DNA from: Ischnura elegans
Lineage: Eukaryota > Arthropoda > Insecta > Odonata > Coenagrionidae
Direction of reading: 5' to 3'
DNA: 64,000 nt
Assembly (NCBI RefSeq): GCF_921293095.1
Contig: NC_060254.1
Coordinates: 434,001-498,000, forward strand
Under the pieces are notes generated by a model. That model made no database searches. It saw only the letters and a list, made by a program, of their open reading frames with translations, and was not told where the DNA came from. Below are positions 46,272 to 57,775 of this stretch, one piece after another. Made by a program: the position numbers and the translations under genes. Numbering within the stretch: position 1 is the stretch's first letter; each line of letters begins with the position of its first letter.

Positions 46272-46496
46272 CTGTGGTGGAGGTGCGGCGCGGAAGACGC
46301 CCCCGCCGAAGGAGAGTCCGTTGCCGGCGCCGTAGGCCGCAGACACGCGGTGTCCCCCTCCGCCGCCGCCGCCCCCGTAGCCCAGGTTGGAGAGCACCTC
46401 GGGGGAGAAGCGGTTGAAGAGGCCTCCCCACGCCCTCGCCGTCCCCGCCGCCCCCAGCACCACCAGAAGCACAGCCCCCAACGCCCCACGCCTCAT
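46272..46496 (-). CDS. ITG-like: ITG-like neuropeptide precursor, exon 1 with signal peptide
   Basis: ATG at 46496 has A at -3. MRRGALGAVLLVVLGAAGTA is a signal peptide with a basic start, a hydrophobic core and likely cleavage after ARA. The next residues, WGGLFNRFSPEVLSNLGYG, are the highly conserved N-terminal core of the insect ITG-like (prohormone-3) precursor, as I know the family. A Gly-rich run and a Gly/Ala/Ser-rich spacer follow, ending APPPQ. The exon ends at the donor CAG|GTGAGT (46272/46271), phase 0. There is no upstream in-frame ATG in the adjoining open region. The product should be secreted from neurosecretory cells. The ITG peptide itself is encoded further downstream, outside the window. 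Confidence 0.92.
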
Positions 46497-47244
46497 CGTC
46501 TTATTTACGGTGGCGAGTGAAGAAGGAGAAGGCGCTCTTCGTCTGCTCGCTGCGACCGCTGGAACTCGACTGCCCCGCACGCCGAGTGCGCCAAGGGTCG
46601 CTCACAAAACGAACGCGCATGCGCGCCCAGCTTCGATCATTTACTACGTGCTCGGGCTCGGCCTTTTTACACTTCGCCATTGAGGCATTCGGTCCGAAAG
46701 CACACGAGTCACGGGCGTACGTGATGCTTATAATGTTAACTAGATGGAAACTGACGGTACGTCACAGTTGGATCCACAGTGGATGACACTTTACCACAGG
46801 TTTTGATAAAATCAGAATTATCCTACCACCTATGCCTAAATTACATACCTATAAGGCGTTGTTACGCGTATTCGTCATTTAAAACAACACACGGGCACAA
46901 AAATTCATTCCCTGGATAGGGGTAACCTATCCAACCTTCAGTGTGATTTGGCAAGGACTGAACCCCGCCGCCATCGAACCTGCCTTACGTGGCTTTATTG
47001 CTATATTCGCAGATAATTAAATACGCGTTGTACTTAAGGTGAACAAGTGCGCGTTAAACACAAGAATTACAAAGTATGTACATTACATTATGTATCTTTA
47101 AGCAATCACATATTAAATCAATTAAATTATGCTATTACGAGCCCATTTCTATGGTTATGACAATATGAATGTCAGCAGTCAAGGTTCTGCAGGTGTTCGG
47201 CGGGTAAAATATAAGTGCGCGATAAACTTTATTTATCGCCCCTA
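46497..47244 (-). promoter_or_regulatory. GC-rich 5' region of the ITG-like gene
   Basis: 46497-46700 is much richer in G, C and CpG than its surroundings and lies directly upstream of the start codon, so the 5' untranslated region and promoter are probably here. I cannot place a TATA box or a start site. Confidence 0.45.
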
Positions 47245-47415
47245 ATCCATCACTCGTCGAAGCCAAGCTAGCTCACCCATTCCAAAGCGCTATCCAATCC
47301 TACATTTACGTACATGCATTCACGAGTTATGCTGCACACGGGGCGGGAATACCTGACAGCAGAATTAGAATTTTCAAGTAATTTAAATGTTGTGTATAAC
47401 ATAGTGAGGAGACAT
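47245..47415. repeat. Direct repeat, copy 1
   Basis: ATCACTCGTCGAAGCCAAGC, CCCATTCCAAAGCGCTATCC and ACGGGGCGGGAATACCTGAC recur in the same order at 48110-48270. Copy 1 has about 15 extra bases (TACATGCATTCACGAG). It lies about 0.8-1.7 kb upstream of the neuropeptide gene start together with copy 2. Confidence 0.8.
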
Positions 47416-48104
47416 GTGGATAACAGCTCACCGTTGCCCCGTGCGATACGCCTGAGTGCGCTATATACAGTAATTTAGGGTAATATCATTGTTGCATAAT
47501 TTACAATTGCTAGCTATGATCTATTGATGCCAAAAACAATACCTGCATCTTTTTTAATAGATTACGTTTCAATACTAATGCTTCACAATAAATGACGAAA
47601 TAGAAAAAAGGTTTCTGAGGGGAGAAACCAATTATAATGATACCGGCATCCCTTTCCAGTGTTCATTAATGTGATTCCTAATTGCTATTTTAATTGGAAT
47701 GGAACCGATAAGCTGGACCAGGGCAGACCCATCGTGAACTGACCTTGTCAAGACTGTAAACGAGCGCCGAACACATTAATTCGATAAGGCACCCTTTAGG
47801 CATCCACTTCTCACGACATCCATTTGATAAAATCCACAGCCATTATCGCACCAATATTCAAGGTGAAAATCCGCGGCAGTTACGTACATTTAGAGATTTG
47901 TAAATGAAAAACATGTCTAATTATAATGAAACAGGTTGTCCACTAAGTAGCAATCAATAAATTCCCCGAGACATCCAGTTTTCCCAGAAGAATTGCTTTG
48001 TTGGTTGAGTTGCGTTTCCTGGGGTATTCCGGCGTCACTAATCTGCCACCCTTTCCTCACACCCTCCGTCCGGGCGGGCTTATTGAACATTGAACATTTA
48101 TCGT
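47416..48104. other. Non-coding DNA upstream of the ITG-like gene
   Basis: No gene recognised. It lies between the two direct repeats. Confidence 0.35.
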
Positions 48105-48275
48105 CCCTCTTCCATCACTCGCCAAAGCCAAGCTAACTCACCCATTCCAAAGCGCTATCCAATCCTACATTTACGGGTTATGCTGCTCACGGGGCGGGAA
48201 TACCTGACTGCATAATTAGAATTTTCAAGGAATTTAAATCCTGTGGGTAACATGGTGAGATGATATTAATTTCTC
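48105..48275. repeat. Direct repeat, copy 2
   Basis: It shares about 150 bases with 47245-47415 in the same orientation, with about 10% differences by eye. Confidence 0.8.
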
Positions 48276-48667
48276 CACACATCCTAGTTGTGCCACTTGG
48301 ATGATTTCATAAAAATCCACACAGAATAATGTTAACCAAAGGAACACGTGCACCTATTCATGCGATGGGGTGGTGTGAGCTCCCATCATGCGGCCTTTGT
48401 TCCATGCAACCCACACAGCACGAGATGACGGTAAAATGGTGCAATCTTGAAACTGATAACTTGTTAGTGCCATTAAATCCCTCTAAGCACATGCAAGAAA
48501 ACTGATAACATCTCTGTGTCTTAATACGATAAAAGTTTGAAACTAAAACTAAAGCATTTTTTATTCCCATACCTCCGAAAACAGTTTAAAATGGCCTTTA
48601 ACAACGGGTGGGGATCATTAACAGTTCATCAATGACATATGCACGAACAACCACGCCCGAGATTTGG

Positions 48668-48745
48668 ACCACTCACCCAGGCGGGACTCGAACCCGAGAC
48701 CTCTTGCTTGGTAGACAAGGACTTTACCTCGCCGCCACCCAGGTT
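48668..48745 (-). repeat. tRNA-like sequence (Gly-like fold)
   Basis: On the minus strand ACCTGGG and CCTGGGT pair as an acceptor stem with two G-T wobbles. CTTGT/GCAAG forms an anticodon stem with loop CTACCAA (anticodon ACC), and CGGGTTCGAGTCCCG forms the T arm. Anticodon ACC is not the usual eukaryotic glycine tRNA, so a tRNA-derived repeat is more likely than a working tRNA gene. Confidence 0.55.
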
Positions 48746-49304
48746 GATAATTTAATATAAGCCAATGGATAGCATGCTGCATTTTTCTATAGAATGACTT
48801 GTTTTCGAGTAACTTAATGTCAAATACAGAGCTCTGATCTCTTGCCCTTGATAAGGGGTACTTTATTCGTAGCAATAGCGATAAAAACTTTTAAGATGCA
48901 TTTTAATGATAAATTTCGGAGTAAAAAGTAGCGCATAAGTGAGAAAATAAAATTATAGTACGGTTACTCAATGTGCGACACTTTTCGTTGCTCATTTGTT
49001 CACATCAAACCTCGCGTGTTATTAACTTCTGCTCCGACAGAAAATCCTCCGTTGTCGCTCGCGTGCCAGGCTTTCACGAGGGAGGACTGATGTCAGTAAT
49101 GATAGGGAATTCAGCGAAAAACGGCAGATATTTGCAATGAGTTGCTTTGATAAACAGTGAATCGTTCAAATTATGGTTAACGAGTTGGACGAGAAATCTT
49201 CCCTTGGACGAGGAAAATAATGTGCCTAACTCATTCGACAATTTCGGAGGGAAGTTTCTCAAATTGTCAGATAATGCGAAAAATATCCCACAGCTACCGT
49301 CACG

Positions 49305-49633
49305 CAGTGGCGCAGCGAGGGGGGGGGGGTTTGGGGGATAAACCCCCCCCCCCCCCCAGAGCTCAGAGGAATTTTTAAGTTTCATCCATTTTAATTAATT
49401 GGATTGATATTACTAATAGAATAGTGTATGAATTATGAAAATATCCCTCATTAAGCCGTAAAACTCACCATTTTGAACCATTTATCTTAAAATTCCGCAA
49501 TTTACTAATCTCGCACCTACTGCTTAACCTGGTGGGTATTCCATACACATTCCCATTCCCCCCACACACCCCGGTATTAATTGCATCTTAAGCCCCCCCC
49601 CCCCCCCAGCCTTAATTCCTGGCTGCGCCCCTG
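49305..49633. mobile_element. hAT-type miniature element, GGGGCGCAGCCAGG family, copy B
   Basis: It starts CAGTGGCGCAGCGAGG and ends GGCTGCGCCCCTG, with G and C runs near the ends. Flanks CCGTCACG (49297-49304) and CCGTCATG (49634-49641) are an 8-base target duplication with one mismatch. It is in inverse orientation to copy A at 8212-8521. Confidence 0.85.
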
Positions 49634-49641
49634 CCGTCATG

Positions 49642-51279
49642 CTATGGTAAACTGGATCGCGAAAAGAAACGATATATGATAGGAAAGTCAACACATAATT
49701 CCTGGAGCACAAGTATTATCCTTTCCTGGGAAATTACAGGGTAATAACAGGTGCAACATTAACGAAATTAATCACTGCAGCGGCTGCGATGGCATGTTTT
49801 TCTTTTCCATTCATATTGTTGAGTTGTGTTTTTCCTCGGTTTCTTCGCGATAATTGCTTTTTACCATCCTTTGATGGATAGAGTGTAGCAGTTTGCATAT
49901 TTTAGGCATGAAAATAAAATCTAAACAGAGCACGCAAACTTTAATCATACTTACTTAATACATGTGGGATTCGGTTCGCACACCTCATTTTTTTTCTTAT
50001 TTATGGCTGATGTGTGCTCACAACCCCTCCCCCCCCCTATTGAGCCGTCCGGCGGATACAGCAGTATGTAGGTACATGTAGAAAATCGGTTTTAGGAAAA
50101 TACACTCTTCGATAGCCAAACTCATGTACTAAGCAATGCCTCAGGCTGTCTTGAGGACTGCACTTCGAATTCTATCTCAACACCTTATCACGAGATGCTT
50201 GAGGAAGGCATCGCTAATCATCCATTATACCCGAAATTAAGACACGGATGCGATGAGCCTACCAATCAATAGCTCATTGTTTAAGTGGGTCCACACGTAT
50301 AAAAAAATATTATAGGGATTTTTTAATATCCTAGTCATAAGATAGGAAATACCAAAATCCCAAGGCAGTAGAAATTAGGAACCTGGATAGCGTAGTGGTG
50401 TGCACAGAGGCTGGAAAGCCTGAGGACCGTGGCAATTCATTTAACTTAAAAACCACAAAATCCGTTTAGATCGACTTACTTAAAGCGACACCTACAGAGC
50501 AAATTGGAGCTAGTATACAAGCGGCAGAAAGTTTCGTGGCTCATTAATACCACCATTAAAATTGAAATCGTTTCAGGCTTGACGAGGATGATGGATATGC
50601 GATATATCCCTAATAAATAAAAACAATAAATAGTGATTTCGACAATTTAACATATAACTCAACTACCGACCATGGTTTCGACACTCTATGTTATTTTCAA
50701 GGTCCTTGCTTCACTCTACGTCGTTTTCAAGGTTCCCTGAAAATGGCAAAGAGTATCGAAAGCACGTTCGGTAGGGGAGTTATTACCATTTTTTGTTCAT
50801 ATTTCATCATATATATATATACATCATTAAATATTTTTGCTGCATTGCGATATTCCACCGCTAGTCATCGCTCGTCACAACCAAAACCTGAACCTAATAA
50901 TTCACCCGTTTCACCTGGCATTTAATTACCACGAATAAAATTCGAGAACGCTTGGTAAAAAGTTCATTTGGCAGACTCATCTTTTAAGTGGAGGGGGACG
51001 GGTCGATTCTCACCGCACACTCAAGGGGCTGGGTGGCTTTGGGGAGAGCCTCCGCGGTGACGTCATCATCCGAAGGGCAAACCGTAGGGGAGGGTTCAAC
51101 AGCGTCTCCACCCCTCGGCATGATTACGTCACAGGCTACTCAACCCTCAGCGCCTTGACCTACGAATTCTTCCGAACACACCAAATATCCAGCTTAATAG
51201 TTATCATAGACTGGTAAGGCCCGACGCGACGTCGCGATACCCGGTTGCCATGGAGATTTCCATCTTTTTTTCTAAATCC
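49642..51279. other. Non-coding DNA with small repeats
   Basis: A tRNA-like segment lies at 50385-50445 (GATAGCGTAGTGGTGTGCA as A box; the B box is weak). CTCTATGTTATTTTCAAGGT at 50682 and CTCTACGTCGTTTTCAAGGT at 50713 are a short tandem repeat next to a hairpin. No gene. Confidence 0.4.
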
Positions 51280-52643
51280 TGAATCACACGATCATTTTTT
51301 TCGTCATTTTCGAGAGATCACTCCAGCGAGAAAACTATGAGAAAATGATCACTCGCAATTGATGGTCGCGCGAAATTGTTTTTCGCGATTACTAGAATGA
51401 TTCCCGTCACTTTTTTCATCACTCGTCCGGTTGCTTTTTCCGTCCGTCGCTGAAACGGTCACTATAACACCACATCAGCCAATCAGAACGCATGCCCGTA
51501 TGGAGCTATTGCGGCGCAACGCTTGACAATCGTCGGAAATATAATGAAATAATAAGATATGGGAAATGATGCTAGAAGCGACGGTGGGAGGGACCGTGTG
51601 ATTCGGAAAAATGGTCATTCGACCGATCACATTTCCGAAAAGCGACCGCTACAGTCATAACAATCTCTGCAATTGACAATCTCTGCGAACGAAAGATGCC
51701 GCATGTTGACATTAGTGCGGACGGAATAGAATAAATATTAAAATCCCTCACAATCAGTCCAAATAAATCACCTGGTCCAGACGACGGTCGCGTATATAGA
51801 TAACTAGTCTCATACATTGCACCCTACTTGCAGTTAATATTCCGTAAATCCATCAAGCAACACGAAGTACCTAATGACTGGAAAATTGCTAATGTAACGC
51901 CAATATTCAAAAGTGGAAACAAGGAACAGCCATCTAATTACAGGGCGATATCTTTAGCTTCCATCTCATGCAAGGTCCTTGAACACACCGTCGTCATCTC
52001 GGTAATGAAACACCTAAACGAGAAAAACTTTTTAATGAGAACTCAACATGGATTCAGGAAAAGTACATCATGCGAAACACCGTCAGCGCTTTTCGCCCAC
52101 GATATTTTAGTCTCCGGAGAAGACAACATTCCAGTAGACGCGATTTTTCTTGATCTCAAAAAGGCATTTGATAAAGTACCCCACGGAAAGTTAATAATAA
52201 AACTGAAATCTTATGGTCTAGACGAAGATGCCATTTCCTGGATAAGAGAATTTTTGAGCGACCGCGTCCTAAGAGTAGTATTAGACGGTGCAGTCTCCAA
52301 CGAGATTAGAAACACTTCTGGTGTCCCTCAGGGTGGTGTCATTAGCCCACTTCTATTCCTTCTTTATGTAAACGACTTTGGTGAAGTAGTACACAGTAAG
52401 CTACGATTATTTGCAGACGACGCTGTAGTTTACAGGGGATTCCGTTCAAGCGAAGATAGGGATGAACTAACGAATGACCTTGCTGCCATCCAAGCGTGGT
52501 GCAAAGCATGGCAGTTGGAATTAAATTTGAAAAAAATGCGTAGTAATGAATTTCTGGAAGAAAAATAACTCCCTACACCGTAACTATAAAATTCGGGGTA
52601 CCCAAATAGAGACTCTTGAATCCGTGAAATATCTAGGAGTTAG

Positions 52644-54263
52644 GGCCGTATTCTTAGTCGACCTTACATATCCTTCCCTACATAACAAAAGGACCCTACA
52701 TGAGTTTCTCAGTCGACCCTACAGTGGTGGGGGGTGACTCCGTCGTCAAGTTCTCTGAGATGACGTAGATGATGGCGCAGCGCCAATTTTCCATTCTGGT
52801 GGCGTAATGGGAACTAATAATGAAACTAAGAAAAGACATCCGATAATTTTCGGGCGTATCGTTAGGGCAACGGCTCAAGGTAAATAAACATTCGGTGTCG
52901 TCCGCCAGGTCGTGTGGGTACCTCAATTATCGCTACAAATACTCTCATATCAAGCCAAAAGTAGAACCTTATTGTTTTTAACTTACTTCAAAAGTGGTCT
53001 GTACAAGATAGTAATAAGTACGGAGCAAATATGATCATTGACGTGAGAACTTACGTTGCATCATCTATATCTACATAATACCCTGCGAGGCACCTCTAGG
53101 GTGTTTGGCAGGGGGTGAAAAAACATCAACATGCAGCATGCAAGAGGACCGCCACATGCACACCACACGGTCATAGAAATATTACGCACACTAGAAAAAT
53201 ATACATGCTTATTCATAAAAAAAATTGCTAATGGTTAGTAATTCCTAGACCAAATACATGCAAGTTTCCTAAGTAAGTTAAACCTTTACTTCAATCTACA
53301 CTCGTGTAAAGATTCCCATCCTAACTCGTGTAACATACTTGAAACGCTGCACTCTTTGTCTTAGCAACTCATCACAAATCTGGCCGCCCTTTGCTGTACT
53401 CGATTGATTTCAGCTATTGGTCCTACCTCGTAAGGGTCCCACACGCTAGCATCATATTCCAAGTGAGGCCTCACTAGAGTCAGGTAGCTTATTTCTTTCA
53501 CCTTTTTTGGGCATTTACCGAGAATTCTTTTTACAAATCCAAGTTTACGGTTAGCTTTACCGCATACTTCACGTATGTGCTTACCCTACGAAAGATCCCG
53601 GGTAATAGTGACCCCCAAGTATGTAACGAATTCGGTTTTTGTTAGTGGAATTCCGTTAGCGGTGTAGCTCCAACTTGAAGATATATATATATAAATATAG
53701 GTATATCATCAAGGTTCATCATTCGCTTTCACCTTCCGTAGTTAAGTTTGTTATATGGCAAATAGTGGCATGAAAATACGTTTTATATGATTATAAGAAA
53801 ACTAAGTATTGGTTTCCCAAAAGTATACCAAGTGCCAAACGTGAAAAATATTATTATATATTCGTAGAAGCAAGGTGCATGTATACTGCTATATTGTTCT
53901 TATTAATTCAGTCAATTTTATAATTTATGTAACTCGGTGGCTATAATGTGGTAGCGTTATTACCTTTCTGCTGTGTTTCTGTACATTTTAAAATAGTTCG
54001 TGTGAGCTCGTCCCGCTTAATATGCATTACAACGTAGATTCTTCAATCGAAGTGATCAGCAGACGATACTTGGCCGCCATGTTTTTGTAGGGTGTAGGGC
54101 TATTTCGGGTACCCTACATCAAGTAGGGCCCCGTTTAGTTCCAAAAACGGCCATAAGTATGTAGGGCTTGATGTGGCGTATGTAGGGTGAGATCGGTTTA
54201 TGTAGGGGCTGATGACGTATCCAGGGTCGGTTGCCCCAATAGGGTCGACTGAGAATACGGACC
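52644..54263. mobile_element. DNA transposon with TTAG target duplication inserted in the LINE
   Basis: It is flanked by TTAG (52640-52643 and 54264-54267). The ends are GGCCGTATTCTTAGTCGACC and, in complement, GGTCCGTATTCTCAGTCGACC. The right end also has repeated GTAGGG and CCCTACAT units (54090-54240). The undisturbed target is visible in the copy at about 63370, which reads across the site with one TTAG. There is no transposase inside. 52750-52870 also matches 57650-57770. The superfamily is not established. Confidence 0.85.
53066..53690 (-). pseudogene. LINE 3' fragment nested in the DNA transposon
   Basis: The minus strand reads RYLGVTITRDLS, KHIREVCGKANRKLGFVKRI, LGKCPKKVKEISYLTLVRPH and LEYDASVWDPYEVG, then the tail GGTGTGCATGTGGCGGTCC to CTACATAATACCC in complement. 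It is a diverged relative of the surrounding LINE. Several stops. It lies entirely within 52644-54263. Confidence 0.8.
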
Positions 54264-55063
54264 TTAGACTCAATAATGATATATCGTGGAATAAACATAT
54301 TCGAGAAATAACCGGTCGAGCTAATCGTAAACTGGGTTTTGTTAAAAGAATATTAGGAAAGTGCAACGACAAAGTGAGAAAAATTAGCTACTTGTCTCTT
54401 GTTAGACCACATTCAGAATACGCAGCCAGTGTTTGGGACCCTCATGAAAAAGGCTTAATAACAGAGTTAGAACGCGTGCAAAGAAGAGCTGCCAGGTACG
54501 CTAAAGGTCGTTACGATAGACTTGTTAGTGTAACTGGCATCTTTAATAATCTCGGATGGGAATCTCTGTCGGACCGTGGATTGAAAAATAGGCTAAACCT
54601 TTTAGATAAATTCTAGAGCAGAGTCTTTTCTTAAGAAGTTAGCCATAGCTTACGGACGCCTACATACTACGGAAGATCAGATCATATAAATAAAATAAGA
54701 GAGATAGATTGTAGAACAGACAGATTCCGAATGTCATTTTTTCCACGATCAATAAGAGATTATAACGGCAGCGATAGAACTCATAAATAGATTGCATGAC
54801 TTGTAGTGTAGCCTAGAAACCTATGTAAAACTTAATGCATATTTCTGAATTTTATTTTTATTTCTAACAGCATATGGTAGTATAATATGTTAGTATGCGT
54901 GACGTTTTTTTGATTGTGCGGCGTGCATGTGGGTGTGCATTGCATGCTGCATGCTGGTGATTTATCACCCCCTGCCAAACACCCTAGAGGTGGCTCTCAG
55001 GGTATTATGTAAATGTAGATGTAGATCACTTAGAGGGACGAAAAAAATCATCGTGTGATTCAG

Positions 55064-55297
55064 CAAGGGCGTACCCAAGATCAAATTGGGGTGGCGGGAA
55101 GCCATGTTTGTTCATGTCCTAGGTAAGATTTGAGCACGGAAAAGATGAATGAAAATAACAGTTTAAGGAAACTGTAACAGCTCTCTATCAGTTTTAAAAA
55201 AATATGCTTGAAAAAATATTATTTTATGAAAGACATCTGCGATTTCTGCGTCTCTAGGGGGGCTGCCCTCTCTTGCCCTTCGCTGCGAACGCCCATT
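55064..55297. mobile_element. hAT-type miniature element, CAAGGGCGTACCCA family, copy B
   Basis: It starts CAAGGGCGTACCCAAGATCA and ends CGCTGCGAACGCCCATT. It is flanked by a perfect 8-base duplication TGATTCAG (55056-55063 and 55298-55305). The duplicated target is the very end of the element that ends at 55062, so this copy is younger than that one. Confidence 0.85.
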
Positions 55298-55305
55298 TGA
55301 TTCAG

Positions 55306-57649
55306 GCTTGAGCGATTTGAAGAAGCATTCAATTATATACCAGCAATTTTCCACGATTATCCAGTAATCGCGGAAAATTTAACCATTCTATCGTTATTGT
55401 CTTGTAACATTGCAAGTATTTATTTCAATATGGGAAAATTATTCGGAAATAATAAATCAAAGGAACTTTAAACGATGACTTTCTGATTTCTACGGCACCT
55501 GCAAGCAGTAGCTGATCCAGAATAGGGACAAAGGTGGGGGGGGGGGGGGCTAGGGAGCTCTCCTCTCCTATACATATGTGACAACTGAACAAAATTACCA
55601 TTTTATCTAGGATAAATTGAATATCCAAAAGGGCTAGAGCTCTTTCCCCTCTCGGAATCCGCCACTGCCTATAAGCCATCTTATCACATATTGTAAGATG
55701 TAGATGTTAAAGTTGCTAATAGGTGCCCCCAATCCAACCCAACTTGAATAGATATCCTAATTGTAATTAGTAAAATATTTTCCTTTTACTAATTTTCACC
55801 TGTCCATGGACATGACTCATTCAAAAAACTGAACCAAAATTTTTCTTCCAACGTTAAAACATTCACTAAACCAAGTTTAAACTGAAACAACCCGATAAAT
55901 CTGACAACATCTTTCCCTAAACACTGGTTTTTCAGGGCTACCACCATATCCTATGAGTACTTCCACCTTTTTCCTGTGTGTCCACGGACATTGCTTTTCT
56001 TGGTAGGACAAATCTTCTTTTTATATTTTATGATAAATATTATGAAATAAAGCAACCCAAGAAGACTATTTTGGAATTTTTACATTGTATTAACTTGTTT
56101 AATCATAGATTTTATAATAAATTACTTAATAAAGGTTTATAATACAATAAATACCTCTTCGAAAATCTATATGGGACTGTCCACGAACATGGCGAATTGT
56201 CTGTGGACATTAAATTTGGGGAATATAATTTTTTTTATAATTTGTCACTTAAATTAGTACAAAGGTGCATAAAATAATATGCCACTTTATTTTCGATTTA
56301 CCAGTTTCGGTTTTTTTATGGCACTCCATCTACATAATTTCGTGCGATTGAGAGAGAACCCAATGTTTTTCGTTTTGGTCGCACTGATTGTCATCGAGCA
56401 GTCACCATTTGAGAAACGATTCATATCTAGACTTAGATATGGGCAGGGAAATTTATTTTCTTCCTTGCATCTGGCGAGAAAAACGTTGTTTTAAAATTTT
56501 TAAATTTATAAAATCATTCCTCGATTAATTTTTATATTTATGACTTAAATGTGCGCTAGGAAGAATTCGTAAGTCAAACCACTCCAATGCGCACTTGTAT
56601 TTAAAAACAACCCACTTAGGTTACACTAAATGGAATTTTTCAATTGTGATGATAGACGAACACACCCACTTCTGTAATTTTCCACGCTTTAAACAAAACT
56701 TACACTGACGTAAGTTTCGAAGGGCAACCATGACCACGACGGTTACCCATCAAAACCGCGGTTGGTGCAAGTTCGGTTGAAGTGAGGAAAATAGCAATAG
56801 TTGGCGTGTTTTCTTCATCTCCTTCATTCCCATTCCGGTGTTCGCTAACAGCCCTCGCCACACGCTTGTTGAGGCGGCTCTTGGTGCAGCTTAAAGGTGC
56901 CGGTGTCTTTTGACGTTTAAATAAAAACTATTCAAAAATCGATTGTCACCATAAGATTTACTAACCTAACAAATATTTAGCAGCGTAAATTAGTTAACGT
57001 AAGTCATCATTTTCTTGATTTTGGATATCATTCATTCCATGGAAGCCGCGTAACCTAGGACTCACTGACAGTCAATTAATGAAGGTACGCAAGAACAAAG
57101 CGCCGGAATGAAAATGGACGCCCCCCAGGGAGGGAGGGGGAAATCAACAACAAGTCACGGAACGAACAAATGAATCACGATCGTGAATAGTGGAGGTCCC
57201 CCACTCACTCCGTGCCCCGCCACGTGACGTCCGCTACGGAGACATCGCTACTCTCTCTGTTCATGCTCTTCTCTCCTGCACTGCACCACCGCGCGCCCGC
57301 CCCGCCAATGACCCCTGACCTTACCGCCCACTCACTCCCGCACGACAATCGATCGCTCTTTCGAATGCGGGTCACCGCTCGGGGCGCGGCGCCACCGTCA
57401 TTTCGGAGTGCTTCCCCTCGCAGGTCGATCCCGGGCCCTCTGGATGGGAAGCCGTTTAATATTTATAATAAGGATAAAAAGTATTCCGACAGAGTAAGGG
57501 GCGCCATAATGGTTTCTCGAGAAATCGGGTTTTCTCTCCGAAGGCCCGCATTCAGAGTGGACGCCACACACACATCCGTCCCTCCTTTACAAGAGGCCCC
57601 TAAGTGCGCTTCTAAGTCCAGACTACAACACGGGGTGGGAATGACGTTG
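55306..57649. other. Non-coding DNA
   Basis: No gene is recognised. A GC-rich patch at 57180-57440 has an open plus-strand frame of 149 codons (57212-57661) that is proline-, serine- and arginine-rich, with no domain. I do not call it a gene. Confidence 0.35.
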
Positions 57650-57775
57650 GTCATGACGTAGTTGATGGTGCAACGCCAATTTTCCACTCTGGGTGCGCAA
57701 TGGAACGAAACTACGAAACTGACAAAAGACATCCGATAATGAACAAGCGGATCGTTAGGTTAGGACCATGAATAT
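57650..57775. repeat. Repeat shared with the TTAG transposon
   Basis: TGCAACGCCAATTTTCCACT and AAAAGACATCCGATAAT followed by CGGATCGTTAGG match 52765-52875 in the same order. It may be a fragment of another copy of that transposon or of a repeat that it carries. Confidence 0.65.

Larger units (their letters stand above)
51700..55027 (+). pseudogene. 5'-truncated LINE, copy 1, interrupted by a DNA transposon
   Basis: It reads NKSPGPDD (51760), NVTPIFKSGNKEQPSNYRAI (51892), LDLKKAFDKVPHGK (motif A, 52150), SGVPQGGVISPLLFLLYVND (motif B, 52317) and FADDAVVYR (motif C, 52410), up to KYLGV (52626). The rest of the polymerase resumes at 54268 with NDISWNKHIREIT and ends at about 54616, followed by a 3' tail with CCCCTGCCAAACACCCTAGA and TGTAGATGTAGAT. 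An extra A near 52530 shifts the frame, and the transposon at 52644-54263 splits it. The protein is almost identical to the copy at 62608-64000. The clade is uncertain (CR1- or Jockey-like). Confidence 0.9.
51280..55062. mobile_element. Inverted-repeat element TGAATCACACGATC, split by a LINE insertion
   Basis: TGAATCACACGATCATTTTT at 51280 is the near-perfect complement of the sequence ending at 55062 (ATCATCGTGTGATTCA). About 420 bases of this element lie left of the LINE and about 35 bases right of it. Without the LINE it would be a miniature element of about 450 bases. An alternative is that the left part is a whole element on its own and the right end belongs to another copy. Confidence 0.55.

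Noticed and set aside
45961..46683. Several long overlapping frames on both strands around exon 1
   Set aside because: High GC content reduces stop codons here. Only the minus-strand frame with the signal peptide and the conserved peptide core is supported.
48668..48745. A functional glycine tRNA
   Set aside because: Anticodon ACC is not the usual one in eukaryotes and the acceptor stem has two wobble pairs. More likely a SINE head.
57212..57661. A 149-codon plus-strand frame as a gene
   Set aside because: It lies in a GC-rich patch, has no domain or signal, starts with a run of low-complexity residues and its end overlaps a dispersed repeat.
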